Numbered from the stretch's first letter, positions 1-7,746 are shown. The stretch is 13,473 bases of DNA from Hylemonella sp. UBA2468 (GCA_002342165.1 DDPM01000007.1:1-13473), one strand, 5' to 3'. Notes: generated by a model from the letters alone, not told the origin. Program-made: numbers and translations.

Positions 1-2298
1 CGCAGGCTTGCCGAACTCGACCGCGGTTTAAGTGTGCGTGCTGAGCTGATGCACCGCTTGCCAAATGGCCAAGAGGTTTGGGTGGATGTGGATTACCAGC
101 CGTTTCACGACGGGCAAGGTGCCTTACTGGGCTTTACCGTGGTGGCCACCGACATCACGCCCTTGATCAACGAACGTTTGCGCAGCGCCACCCTGATGAA
201 AGCCTTGCCTGCTGGGGTGCTGATGCAAGACGTTCAAGGCAATGTGGTGGAGTGCAACCCTGTTGCCGCAGCCCTGTTGGGTGTGAGTTTGGGTGAAAGC
301 GCAGACCGTAAGGCGCCCCTGCAGCGGCTGCAAATTTTGAAGGAAAACCTTCAGCCTTGCCCGATGGCGGAGCGCCCATTTAATAAAACCTTGCAGGCCA
401 ATCGACCGCTGCAGGGCGAGGTGTTGGGCCTGATGTCGGCCCCCGGGCAATTGCGCTGGGTGTTGGTCAATACCGATGTGGTGCGTGACCCCGATGGCAA
501 CTTGACGCATGTGGTGAGCTGCATGCTGGACGTGACCGAGTACCGCGACCAACAGCAACTGCTGACCTTGGCCATTGATAGTGCCTCTTTGGGTGTGTGG
601 CAGTGGGACTTGGAGGCCGAAGTGGTGCGCTGCAACCCTCGGCTGATGTCTCTAATAGGCCATCCAGAAAAAGAACCTGCCCTCCCCATGGAGTTTTGGA
701 ACCAGCTGATCCACCCCGAAGATTTGCAGGGTTTGCGTTGGGCCATTCGCACCAACCTCAAGGATTCAGAGCGCCCCCTGCACTGGGAAGCGCGTTTGAA
801 GCACAGCAGCGGCCGTTGGATGTGGTGCATGTTCAGCGGTACGGTGGTGGCGCGCGACGCCGAGGGTCTGGCCTTGCGCATGGCAGGCATTGCTTACGAC
901 ATCAATGTGCACAAAGACCTGGAACAGCAGCTGCGCAGCCAAGCCCACACCGACATGCTGACCCAGCTGCCCAACCGTGTGGAGTTGCTCAACCGTGTGG
1001 AAATGGTGATCGACCGGGTGCGCCAAAACCCTGACCAAAAATTTGCCCTGTTGTTTATGGACTTTGACCGCTTTAAGCAGGTCAATGACACCTTGGGGCA
1101 CAACGTGGGCGACGAACTCTTGCGCCAAATTGCCCGCCGCATAGAGGGCAGCTTGCGCCCCGGGGACGCCATGACCAACGCGCCGCAGCAAATCGCAGCC
1201 CGACTTGGGGGCGACGAGTTTGTAGTGCTGCTCAACCATATGCGCTCCGATGCCGACGCCGAGCGCGTGGCCGCCCGCTTGCTGGAGGTGCTAAGCGAGC
1301 CCTACGACATTGGCCCGCATCGGGTGCGCTCTACCGCCAGCATTGGCATTGTGACCACCGAGCATATGAGCGAAGACGCCGACAGCATGCTGCGCGACGC
1401 CGACATTGCTATGTACGAGGCCAAGCGCCAAGGGCGCGGTTGTTATGTGATGTTCCACCCGGGCATGCGCCGCCGGATCCGCGACGATGTGGCTCTGGAA
1501 AACGACTTGCGCTTGGCCCTAGAACTCAACCAGATGTATGTGGTGTACCAGCCTGTGGTGGACTTGAACACCCGCAATGTGTCGGGTCTGGAAGCCTTGG
1601 TTCGTTGGAAACACCCTGAGCGCGGCATTGTGTCGCCTATGAGCTTTATTCCTGTAGCCGAAGCCTGTGGGCTGATCAACGCCATAGGCTTGTTTGTGTT
1701 GGAGCAGGCCTGCGCTGACCTCAAGCGCATGCGATTGGTGTTGGACCACAAAGCGCCCAAATTTATGTCGGTCAATTTGTCCAGAGCGCAATTGCGGCAA
1801 CACCAGCTGATCGATCAAGTGCATGAAGTGATGCAGCGCTGGGAGGTCAAGCCCGAGCACCTGATTTTGGAGGTGACCGAAAGCTTGGCTGCCCAAGACG
1901 AGGGGGTCAAAGCCGCACTCAACAATTTGCGCGGTTTGGGTATTGCCCTGTCATTGGATGACTTTGGCACGGGGTATTCGTCCTTGTCGTGCCTGCATGA
2001 GCTGCCCGTGAACATTGTGAAAATTGACCGTTCTTTTGTGGTGGAAGCCATGGAAAGCGACTTTCACCGCGTCATGATTGAAGCCACCATGCGCATGGCC
2101 AACACCCTGAACCTGTCCACTGTGGCCGAAGGCATTGAGCACGAAGACCAAGCTGAGCTGATGCGCCTGTTGGGCTTGCAAAAGGGTCAAGGCTATTTGT
2201 TCAGCAAGCCCCTGCCCCTGGCCGAGATGATTGACTTTTTGGACGCCCAAGTCGACAAAACAGCGTTTTTACCCAAGAACCTAGCGCTTTCGGCTTGA
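1..2298 (+). CDS. PAS-PAS-GGDEF-EAL cyclic-di-GMP signalling protein (5' end outside window)
   Basis: The frame is open from the first base, so the gene starts upstream; the GTG at 34 lies inside a PAS/PAC fold and is not a credible start. Counting residue 1 at base 1 (765 residues visible): the C-terminal part of a PAS/PAC domain (about 1-56), a second PAS (about 62-180), a third PAS with PAC (about 186-305), GGDEF (about 314-480) and EAL (about 494-745). The diguanylate cyclase loop is intact (GGDEF at 403-407). The phosphodiesterase motifs are intact too: EAL at 531-533, SVNLS, EVTES, DDFGTGYSS from 653, VKIDRSF, AEGIE and QGYLFSKPLP. The protein is therefore predicted to make and/or degrade c-di-GMP under control of PAS sensor domains; which activity dominates cannot be read from sequence. 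No membrane segment is seen in the visible part. An RPGD (386-389) resembles the inhibitory I-site but is displaced (see findings). It ends 24 nt before trpE and may be co-transcribed with it. Confidence 0.95.
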   Translation, partial: RRLAELDRGLSVRAELMHRLPNGQEVWVDVDYQPFHDGQGALLGFTVVATDITPLINERLRSATLMKALPAGVLMQDVQGNVVECNPVAAALLGVSLGESADRKAPLQRLQILKENLQPCPMAERPFNKTLQANRPLQGEVLGLMSAPGQLRWVLVNTDVVRDPDGNLTHVVSCMLDVTEYRDQQQLLTLAIDSASLGVWQWDLEAEVVRCNPRLMSLIGHPEKEPALPMEFWNQLIHPEDLQGLRWAIRTNLKDSERPLHWEARLKHSSGRWMWCMFSGTVVARDAEGLALRMAGIAYDINVHKDLEQQLRSQAHTDMLTQLPNRVELLNRVEMVIDRVRQNPDQKFALLFMDFDRFKQVNDTLGHNVGDELLRQIARRIEGSLRPGDAMTNAPQQIAARLGGDEFVVLLNHMRSDADAERVAARLLEVLSEPYDIGPHRVRSTASIGIVTTEHMSEDADSMLRDADIAMYEAKRQGRGCYVMFHPGMRRRIRDDVALENDLRLALELNQMYVVYQPVVDLNTRNVSGLEALVRWKHPERGIVSPMSFIPVAEACGLINAIGLFVLEQACADLKRMRLVLDHKAPKFMSVNLSRAQLRQHQLIDQVHEVMQRWEVKPEHLILEVTESLAAQDEGVKAALNNLRGLGIALSLDDFGTGYSSLSCLHELPVNIVKIDRSFVVEAMESDFHRVMIEATMRMANTLNLSTVAEGIEHEDQAELMRLLGLQKGQGYLFSKPLPLAEMIDFLDAQVDKTAFLPKNLALSA

Positions 2299-2322
2299 CG
2301 ATGCGGGTATAACTGCAGCCCT

Positions 2323-3822
2323 ATGACTGAAAGCGAATTCAACGCGCTGCGCCAGCAAGGCTTTAACCGCGTGCCTCTGGTGGCTCAGGCCTTTGCCGAC
2401 CTGGAAACTCCCCTGTCCCTTTACCTCAAGCTGGCACCTGCCGCGGGTCAGGCTGCGGCTTTCAGCTTTTTGTTGGAGTCGGTGGTAGGGGGCGAGCGCT
2501 TTGGCCGCTACAGTTTTATTGGTTTGCCCGCCCGCACCCATTTGAGAGCCCGTGGTTTTGGTGATGCGGCTTTGACGGAGGTAGTGACCGACGGCTTGGT
2601 GGTGGAAACCTCACATGGAAACCCCCTGGACTTTGTGGCCCGGTACCAGCAACGCTTTAAGGTCGCCACGCAAGCGGGCTTGCCCCGGTTTTGTGGGGGA
2701 CTGGCGGGCTATTTTGGCTACGACACGGTGCGCCACATCGAGAAAAAGCTGGTGCACAGCTGCCCACCCGACACCCTGGGCTGCCCAGACATTTTGTTGG
2801 TGCAGTGCGAAGAGCTTGGGGTGATCGACAACCTGTCGGGCATGCTGTACCTCATGGTGTATGCCGACCCCACACAGCCCAATGCTTACAGGGCAGCGCA
2901 GCAGCGGCTGCAAACCCTGAAAGACCGCCTGCGTTTGCCGGTTCAGGCTCCAGCCATTAGCCAAAGCACCTCGTACGAGGTGCAGCGCGAATTTGCCAAG
3001 GACGACTACCTGGCCGCCGTGGTCCGCGCCAAAGAGCTGATTGAAGCGGGCGACTTTATGCAGGTGCAAGTGGGCCAGCGTTTGCACAAGCGGTTTACCG
3101 AGTCACCGCTGTCCCTGTACCGGGCTTTGCGCATGCTCAACCCTTCGCCCTATATGTATTACTACGATCTGGGCGACTTTCAGGTGGTGGGGGCCTCGCC
3201 TGAAATTTTGGTGCGCCAAGAAGCCACGCCCGAGGGGCAAAAAGTCACCATCCGGCCGCTGGCGGGCACGCGTCCGCGTGGCGCCACCCCCGAGCTGGAC
3301 AAGGCTGCCGAGCAAGAGCTGATTCAAGACCCCAAAGAGCGTGCCGAGCATGTGATGCTGATTGACTTGGCCCGCAACGACATTGGCCGCATTGCCCAGA
3401 CCGGCAGTGTCAAGGTGACCGAAGCCTTTGTGGTGGAGCGCTACAGCCATGTCATGCACATTGTGAGCAATGTGGAAGGTCTGTTAAGGCCGGGTCTGAG
3501 CTCTTTGGATGTGCTCAAGGCCACGTTTCCGGCAGGCACCTTGACGGGCGCGCCCAAGGTGCACGCCATGGAGCTGATTGACCAGCTTGAGCCCAGCAAG
3601 CGCGGCATTTATGGCGGTGCGTGCGGTTATCTAAGTTACGCGGGCGACATGGACGTGGCCATTGCCATTCGCACCGGCATCATCAAAAACCAAACCCTGT
3701 ATGTGCAAGCTGCCGCTGGCGTGGTGGCCGACTCTGTACCCGAGCTGGAGTGGAAAGAAACCGAGGCCAAAGCCCGCGCCTTGATTCGAGCCAGCGAGCT
3801 GGTGGAAGAGGGTCTGGAATGA
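2323..3822 (+). CDS. trpE: Anthranilate synthase component I
   Basis: Large subunit of anthranilate synthase, which with TrpG converts chorismate and glutamine to anthranilate, the first committed step of tryptophan synthesis, in the cytoplasm. The protein has 499 aa, normal for the family. The N-terminal domain has the LLES motif (residues 50-53) that in characterised enzymes belongs to the tryptophan feedback site. The C-terminal chorismate-binding domain shows [12 protein letters not shown] (from 309), [19 protein letters not shown] (405-412), GIYGGACGY and [11 protein letters not shown]. The ATG start matches the family N-terminus (conserved [13 protein letters not shown] follows). No Shine-Dalgarno sequence is visible upstream, which is unusual. 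It is the first gene of the trpEGDC block; its stop overlaps the trpG start as ATGA, suggesting translational coupling. No leader peptide or attenuator fits into the 24-nt upstream gap. Confidence 0.97.
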   Translation: MTESEFNALRQQGFNRVPLVAQAFADLETPLSLYLKLAPAAGQAAAFSFLLESVVGGERFGRYSFIGLPARTHLRARGFGDAALTEVVTDGLVVETSHGNPLDFVARYQQRFKVATQAGLPRFCGGLAGYFGYDTVRHIEKKLVHSCPPDTLGCPDILLVQCEELGVIDNLSGMLYLMVYADPTQPNAYRAAQQRLQTLKDRLRLPVQAPAISQSTSYEVQREFAKDDYLAAVVRAKELIEAGDFMQVQVGQRLHKRFTESPLSLYRALRMLNPSPYMYYYDLGDFQVVGASPEILVRQEATPEGQKVTIRPLAGTRPRGATPELDKAAEQELIQDPKERAEHVMLIDLARNDIGRIAQTGSVKVTEAFVVERYSHVMHIVSNVEGLLRPGLSSLDVLKATFPAGTLTGAPKVHAMELIDQLEPSKRGIYGGACGYLSYAGDMDVAIAIRTGIIKNQTLYVQAAAGVVADSVPELEWKETEAKARALIRASELVEEGLE

Positions 3823-4430
3823 TGGCCGCAACCTCATCATGTCATCGTTTGCGCTTGGTGATGATCGACAACTACGACTCCTTCACATTCAACTTGGTCC
3901 AGTACTTTGGCGAGCTGGGTGCTGAGGTCACGGTGTACCGCAACGATGAGATTTCGTTAGCTGAGCTGCAGGCCCAAGTCAAGTCGGGTGCGGTGGACCG
4001 GCTGGTGGTGTCACCGGGGCCATGTGCCCCCGCGCAAGCTGGGATTTCGGTTGCGGCCATTCAGGCCTTGGCGGGGCAAGTGCCTATTCTGGGGGTGTGT
4101 TTGGGGCACCAAAGCATAGGGGCTGCTTTTGGCGGGCGCATTGTGCGCGCTCAGGCCTTAATGCATGGCAAAACCAGCGTCATCTCCACAACCCAAGAGG
4201 GCGTGTTTGCGCATCTGCCTGCACAGTTCATTGTGAACCGCTACCACTCACTGGTGATTGAGCGTGTATCTTGCCCCTCAGATCTGGAAATCACTGCATG
4301 GACGGACGACGGCGACATCATGGGGGTGAGGCACAAACGCTTGGCGGTGCAAGGCGTGCAGTTTCATCCCGAATCCATCTTGAGCGAGCATGGCCACCCC
4401 TTGCTGCGCAACTTTCTCATACCCAGCTAA
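3819..4430 (+). CDS. trpG: Anthranilate synthase component II, glutamine amidotransferase
   Basis: Glutaminase subunit (class I amidotransferase) that releases ammonia from glutamine and passes it to TrpE. The protein has 203 aa. Conserved blocks are [38 protein letters not shown] with the nucleophile Cys94, and GVQFHPES with His183 and Glu185, so the catalytic triad is complete. The frame is open far upstream into trpE, so the start had to be chosen. The ATG at 3819 overlaps the trpE stop (ATGA), is followed in frame by another ATG at 3822, and has GGAAGAGGG at 3804-3812 at good spacing. An internal ATG at 3861, directly before the conserved IDNYDSF, would give a shorter product closer to many homologues but has no obvious ribosome binding site. 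The same subunit can serve p-aminobenzoate synthase in some bacteria; its place between trpE and trpD favours a tryptophan role. Confidence 0.95.
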   Translation: MMAATSSCHRLRLVMIDNYDSFTFNLVQYFGELGAEVTVYRNDEISLAELQAQVKSGAVDRLVVSPGPCAPAQAGISVAAIQALAGQVPILGVCLGHQSIGAAFGGRIVRAQALMHGKTSVISTTQEGVFAHLPAQFIVNRYHSLVIERVSCPSDLEITAWTDDGDIMGVRHKRLAVQGVQFHPESILSEHGHPLLRNFLIPS

Positions 4431-4434
4431 GCAT

Positions 4435-5484
4435 ATGGCCCAATTTCATCTGATCACCCCTCAAGACGCGCTGCAGCGCGTGATCGAGCACCGCGAAATT
4501 TTTCATGACGAAATGCTGCACATCATGCGGCTCATCATGAGCGGCGAGATGACGCCTTTGATGGTGGCAGCCTTTATCACCGGCCTGCGTGTCAAAAAAG
4601 AAACCATAGGCGAAATTACGGCTGCGGCTACGGTGATGCGGGAGTTTTCGCTCAAGGTGCAGGTGCCAGACACTTCCCATTTGGTGGATATTGTGGGCAC
4701 GGGTGGAGACGGCTCACACACCTTCAACATTTCCACCTGCGCCATGTTTGTGGCCGCTGCAGCTGGGGCTAAAGTCAGCAAACACGGCGGGCGCAGTGTG
4801 AGCAGCAAGAGCGGCAGTGCTGACGTGATGGAGTCTCTGGGCGTGAACATTCAGCTCAGCCCCGCCGCCATTGCGCGGTGTGTGATGGATGTGGGTGTGG
4901 GTTTTATGTTTGCCCCAAACCACCACCCCGCCATGAAAAACGTGGCCCCGGTGCGACGCGAGCTGGGCATCAAAACCCTGTTCAATATTTTGGGTCCCTT
5001 AACCAACCCGGCCAGTGCGCCCCATATCTTGATGGGGGTGTTCCACCCCGACTTGGTGGGCATTCAGGTGCGTGCGCTGGAGCGGCTGGGTGCGGTTCAT
5101 GCCCTCGTGGTGCACGGCAAAGACGGCATGGATGAGGTGAGCCTGGGCGCAGCCACTTTGGTAGGTGAGCTGCAAAACGGCCGCATCACCGAGTACGAAA
5201 TTCACCCTGAAGACTTTGGCTTGACCATGGCAAGCGCCCGCACCCTGCGGGTAGAAACACCCGAGGCCTCGCGCGAGATGCTGATGCAGGTGCTACGCAA
5301 CCAGCCCGGTCCAGCGCGCGACATCGTGGCCCTTAATGCGGGCGTGGCTTTGTATGCCGCCAATGTGGCCGACAGTATTCAAGACGGTGTGCGGCGCGCC
5401 CAAGCGGCATTGTCTTGCGGCGCGGCACTCGCCAAGCTCGAAGCTTTGGTGACCCTGTCTCACGCCTTAGGAGCGCCGGCATGA
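4435..5484 (+). CDS. trpD: Anthranilate phosphoribosyltransferase
   Basis: Transfers the phosphoribosyl group of PRPP to anthranilate, the second step of tryptophan synthesis. The protein has 349 aa, standard for a stand-alone TrpD (not fused to the amidotransferase as in enterobacteria). The PRPP-binding signature [14 protein letters not shown] begins at residue 88, followed by [54 protein letters not shown] and VHGKDGMDE. The start at 4435 is 4 nt after the trpG stop and gives the family-like [19 protein letters not shown]. In-frame codons upstream lie inside trpG and encode non-conserved sequence. No strong ribosome binding site is present, so translation probably depends on coupling to trpG. 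The stop overlaps the trpC ATG (ATGA). No odd composition or missing key residues were seen. Confidence 0.97.
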   Translation: MAQFHLITPQDALQRVIEHREIFHDEMLHIMRLIMSGEMTPLMVAAFITGLRVKKETIGEITAAATVMREFSLKVQVPDTSHLVDIVGTGGDGSHTFNISTCAMFVAAAAGAKVSKHGGRSVSSKSGSADVMESLGVNIQLSPAAIARCVMDVGVGFMFAPNHHPAMKNVAPVRRELGIKTLFNILGPLTNPASAPHILMGVFHPDLVGIQVRALERLGAVHALVVHGKDGMDEVSLGAATLVGELQNGRITEYEIHPEDFGLTMASARTLRVETPEASREMLMQVLRNQPGPARDIVALNAGVALYAANVADSIQDGVRRAQAALSCGAALAKLEALVTLSHALGAPA

Positions 5485-6338
5485 GCGACATACTGAATCA
5501 AATTGTGGCGGTGAAACGCCTAGAGGTGGCGCAGGCCCAAAACAAATTGTCCCTGGCTGCGGTAAGAGCCGACGCAGAGTCGCGGGTGCTCACGCGCGAC
5601 TTTGTGGGCGCAATGCGCCACAAACTGCAGTCCGGTGCGGCGGCGGTGATTGCCGAAATCAAAAAAGCCAGCCCCTCCAAAGGCGTGCTGCGCGCAGATT
5701 TTGATCCGTCAGACATCGCCCAGAGCTATGCCCTGGGCAGCTCGCAAGTTGGTGTGCAAGCTGGTGCATCTCAAGGTGGTCCAAATGGGGTTGCGCAAGA
5801 TGTGGTGAGCGCGGCTTGCCTCTCAGTACTGACCGATCGCCAGTTTTTTCAGGGCTGTCCAGACTATTTGAAGTTGGCGCGCGCTTCATGCGAGCTCCCG
5901 GTCTTACGTAAAGACTTCATGATCGACCCCTACCAAATTTATGAATCCCGGGCCATGGGGGCGGACTGCGTGCTGCTCATTGCCGCCTGCCTGGACGATG
6001 GCTTGATGGTCGAGCTAGAAGCCGTTGCGCGCAGTTTGGATATGGCGGTGTTGGTTGAGGTGCACGACGCAGCCGAGCTGGAGCGGGCCTTGCGCCTCAA
6101 AACCCCGCTGATGGGCGTGAACAACCGTAATTTGCATAATTTTGAAGTGTCTTTAGACACCACCTTGAGCCTGTTGCCCCAAATTCCTGCCGACCGGATA
6201 TTGGTGACCGAAAGCGGTATCGCCAACCGGCAAGACGTTCAGGCCCTGCGTTCGGCAGGCGTTCACGCGTTTTTGGTGGGCGAAGCCTTCATGCGTGCCC
6301 CCGAGCCAGGCTTGGCCTTGGCTGACTTGTTTGCCTAG
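5481..6338 (+). CDS. trpC: Indole-3-glycerol phosphate synthase with an internal insertion
   Basis: Closes the indole ring of CdRP to form indole-3-glycerol phosphate; a (beta/alpha)8-barrel enzyme. The start at 5481 has TAGGAG at 5468-5473 and overlaps the trpD stop by ATGA. Key residues are present: [12 protein letters not shown] with Lys61, LRKDF with Lys144, the Glu193 region (VEVHD), VNNRNL (213-218), TESGI with Glu244/Ser245, and VGEAFM (266-271). The 285 aa length exceeds the usual ~260-265. The excess is one segment, residues 85-110, rich in Gly, Gln, Ala, Ser and Val, sitting between DIAQSYA and AACLSVLTD where homologues have about three residues. By topology this is the loop between helix 1 and strand 2, on the barrel face opposite the active site, so the enzyme is probably still active. 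There is no trpF fusion; the monofunctional type is typical of this lineage. Confidence 0.96.
   Translation: MSDILNQIVAVKRLEVAQAQNKLSLAAVRADAESRVLTRDFVGAMRHKLQSGAAAVIAEIKKASPSKGVLRADFDPSDIAQSYALGSSQVGVQAGASQGGPNGVAQDVVSAACLSVLTDRQFFQGCPDYLKLARASCELPVLRKDFMIDPYQIYESRAMGADCVLLIAACLDDGLMVELEAVARSLDMAVLVEVHDAAELERALRLKTPLMGVNNRNLHNFEVSLDTTLSLLPQIPADRILVTESGIANRQDVQALRSAGVHAFLVGEAFMRAPEPGLALADLFA
5733..5810 (+). repeat. Degenerate CAAGNTGGTG repeats forming the TrpC insertion
   Basis: Within the insertion the motif CAAGTTGGTG (5745-5754) is followed by CAAGCTGGTG (5757-5766), CAAGGTGGT (5772-5780) and a looser CAAGATGTGGTG (from 5796). The first two are 12 nt apart, so the frame is kept. The arrangement looks like expansion and decay of a short repeat; that origin is inference. 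Confidence 0.55.
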
Positions 6339-7098
6339 GCTGGGGCCGCATTGGGCGCCACACGAGTGGCCTTTGGCGCCCGATTGGCAACCCGCGGTCG
6401 AGGCCTTTTGGCAAAGTCCAGAGGGGCGCAATCTCAGCCAGTTTTTGAAGAAAAGGCTGCAGGAAGGCGCGGTGGTTTACCCCAGCACCCCTTTTCGGGC
6501 GCTTGAACTCACGCCCTTAAATCAGGTACGTGTGGTCATCTTGGGGCAAGACCCTTACCACGGCCCAGGCCAAGCGCACGGCTTGGCCTTCTCCGTGCCG
6601 GCCACTTCGGGCCCAGCCCTTCAAAAATTGCCCCCTACTTTGCGCAACATATTTAAAGAGTTGGTGCGAGACCCTGCCTTGCCCGACTTCACTCAAATGC
6701 CTACCCACGGGTTGCTCGAGCATTGGGCTCATCAGGGCGTGTTGTTGCTCAACACCTGCCTGACCGTAGAAGATGCAAGCCCCGCCAGCCATGCCAAGCA
6801 AGGTTGGGAAGCGCTCACATGCAGCTTGCTCTCTAAGGTGTTGGTGCGCGACCAGCCAGTGGTGTTCATGCTTTGGGGCGGACACGCGCTGGAGGCCTTT
6901 GCGCGAGCCTGTGCCGGGGTGGATCTATCCACAAATTCCAGTCAGCCCAGTCACCCCAGTCATCACCTGGTGCTCAAGGCCAACCACCCGTCGCCCTTGT
7001 CTGCGCTGCGCCCGCCCGTCCCTTTTATAGGCTGCGGGCACTTTTCTAAAGCCAATGCGCACTTTGCGGGCTTGGGTTTGCCAGTTATTCGTTGGTAG
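6295..7098 (+). CDS. ung: Uracil-DNA glycosylase (family 1)
   Basis: Removes uracil from DNA, starting base excision repair after cytosine deamination or dUTP incorporation. Family-1 signatures are complete: [18 protein letters not shown] with the catalytic Asp86, [18 protein letters not shown] and the HPSPLSA loop with catalytic His231. The start is uncertain. The GTG at 6295 is the first possible start in frame, gives 267 aa, overlaps trpC by 44 nt and has only a weak GGTGGG upstream. A TTG at 6331, overlapping the trpC stop, would give 255 aa and an N-terminus closer to the usual length. Either way the gene is likely translationally coupled to trpC. Compared with E. coli Ung, the segment after HPSPLSA is about three residues longer, and a Ser/Pro/His-rich stretch (residues 215-224) precedes it, encoded by a tandem 9-bp repeat. 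No terminator was seen after the stop. Confidence 0.95.
   Translation: MPPSQAWPWLTCLPRLGPHWAPHEWPLAPDWQPAVEAFWQSPEGRNLSQFLKKRLQEGAVVYPSTPFRALELTPLNQVRVVILGQDPYHGPGQAHGLAFSVPATSGPALQKLPPTLRNIFKELVRDPALPDFTQMPTHGLLEHWAHQGVLLLNTCLTVEDASPASHAKQGWEALTCSLLSKVLVRDQPVVFMLWGGHALEAFARACAGVDLSTNSSQPSHPSHHLVLKANHPSPLSALRPPVPFIGCGHFSKANAHFAGLGLPVIRW
6938..6964 (+). repeat. Three tandem 9-bp units CCAGTCANC inside ung
   Basis: Units CCAGTCAGC (6938-6946), CCAGTCACC (6947-6955) and CCAGTCATC (6956-6964) lie head to tail, differing only in the last two bases. They encode the [10 protein letters not shown] stretch, so a gain or loss of one unit changes the protein by three residues without a frameshift. The repeat lies about 7 codons before the catalytic His loop. 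Confidence 0.85.
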
Positions 7099-7136
7099 TC
7101 ATTGTTAAAAAACGTCAGCCAGCAGAGTGATGGTGT

Positions 7137-7158
7137 GCATAACGCCCGCCAGTTATGC
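7137..7158. repeat. Perfect 7-bp inverted repeat, 8-nt spacer
   Basis: GCATAAC (7137-7143) and GTTATGC (7152-7158) are exact reverse complements around the spacer GCCCGCCA. It sits 38 nt after the ung stop and 40 nt upstream of the rplN promoter -35. No T tract follows, so a classical intrinsic terminator is unlikely; it could be an operator or a weak mRNA 3'-end hairpin. Confidence 0.6.
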
Positions 7159-7198
7159 GGCTAAATTGAACTTATTTGTGAAAGCTTTAAGAAAAGTG

Positions 7199-7227
7199 TT
7201 GACGATGTAAACACAATTGCAGATAAT
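7199..7227 (+). promoter_or_regulatory. Sigma-70-type promoter for the rplN (spc) operon
   Basis: TTGACG (7199-7204), a 17-nt spacer and GATAAT (7222-7227) match the housekeeping consensus at five of six positions in each hexamer with ideal spacing. The 35 nt upstream (about 7162-7196) are A/T-rich and resemble an UP element, as is common at ribosomal-protein promoters. The predicted transcription start is near 7233-7236, giving a leader of about 140 nt before rplN. This is the best promoter I see in the window. Confidence 0.8.
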
Positions 7228-7257
7228 TTAAGGCTTCGCGTGAAAACGTGAGGTATC

Positions 7258-7362
7258 TGCCCAGCGGGCAATGCAAGTGGTTTGCATTGTTGAAGACGGG
7301 CCCAAGACTGATTCGCCGGTAACGGGTGCTTATAGCGCTAAGCATGTTGCAAGCGGATGCAA
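7258..7362 (+). promoter_or_regulatory. Structured 5' leader of the rplN operon (candidate)
   Basis: The leader holds several perfect inverted repeats. TGCCC/GGGCA is at 7258-7262/7266-7270. CAATGCAA/TTGCATTG is at 7269-7276/7282-7289, 8 bp with a 5-nt loop. GCTTA/TAAGC is at 7328-7332/7339-7343. TTGCA/TGCAA is at 7347-7351/7358-7362. The first two share bases 7269-7270, so they compete. The last ends just before the weak ribosome binding site GGGAA (7366-7370) of rplN. This is compatible with autogenous control by a ribosomal protein, but no known leader family was recognised. No ORF or RNA gene is evident elsewhere in 7099-7377. Confidence 0.45.
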
Positions 7363-7377
7363 GTTGGGAATTAAGAC

Positions 7378-7746
7378 ATGATCCAAACAGAATCTCGGTT
7401 AGAAGTTGCCGATAACACCGGCGCAAAGTCCGTTTTGTGCATCAAGGTACTTGGTGGTTCCAAGCGCCGTTATGCCAGCGTGGGTGACATCATCAAGGTC
7501 ACTGTCAAAGAAGCTGCCCCTCGCGGTCGTGTGAAAAAAGGCGAGGTGTACAGCGCTGTGGTGGTTCGTACGGCCAAAGGCATTCGCCGTGGCGACGGGT
7601 CTTTGGTGAAATTTGATGGCAACGCAGCGGTGTTGCTGAACAACAAGCTCGAGCCTATTGGCACCCGCATCTTCGGGCCGGTCACGCGTGAGTTGCGTAC
7701 CGAAAAATTCATGAAGATCGTGTCCTTGGCCCCTGAGGTTTTATAA
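7378..7746 (+). CDS. rplN: 50S ribosomal protein L14
   Basis: Large-subunit protein that binds 23S rRNA and contributes to an intersubunit bridge. The protein has 122 aa, the family length, colinear with L14 from [19 protein letters not shown] through the conserved [29 protein letters not shown] and [10 protein letters not shown]. Only a weak GGGAA precedes the start. It is the first gene of this transcription unit. In many proteobacteria rpsQ lies immediately upstream, but here ung does, and a dedicated promoter and leader intervene. Confidence 0.98.
   Translation: MIQTESRLEVADNTGAKSVLCIKVLGGSKRRYASVGDIIKVTVKEAAPRGRVKKGEVYSAVVVRTAKGIRRGDGSLVKFDGNAAVLLNNKLEPIGTRIFGPVTRELRTEKFMKIVSLAPEVL

Noticed and set aside
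351..890. Long antisense open frames across the c-di-GMP gene and the trp genes
   Set aside because: They mirror the codon bias of the sense genes, show no recognisable domain and no good ribosome binding sites; the sense proteins are unambiguous.
2295..2313. TTGACG followed by TATAAC as a complete promoter for trpE
   Set aside because: The spacer is only 7 nt, far too short for a -35/-10 pair; only the -10-like element alone is kept as a weak candidate.
4872..5140. Small + strand open frames inside trpD and trpE in other frames
   Set aside because: They overlap fully conserved enzyme sequence and have no family resemblance or initiation signals.
7099..7136. Intrinsic terminator after ung
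   Set aside because: There is an A-run (TTAAAAAACG) but no GC-rich stem followed by a T tract on the + strand.
7187..7426. Antisense open frame over the rplN leader and 5' end
   Set aside because: It overlaps a strong forward promoter and the L14 start, and its product resembles no family I recognise.
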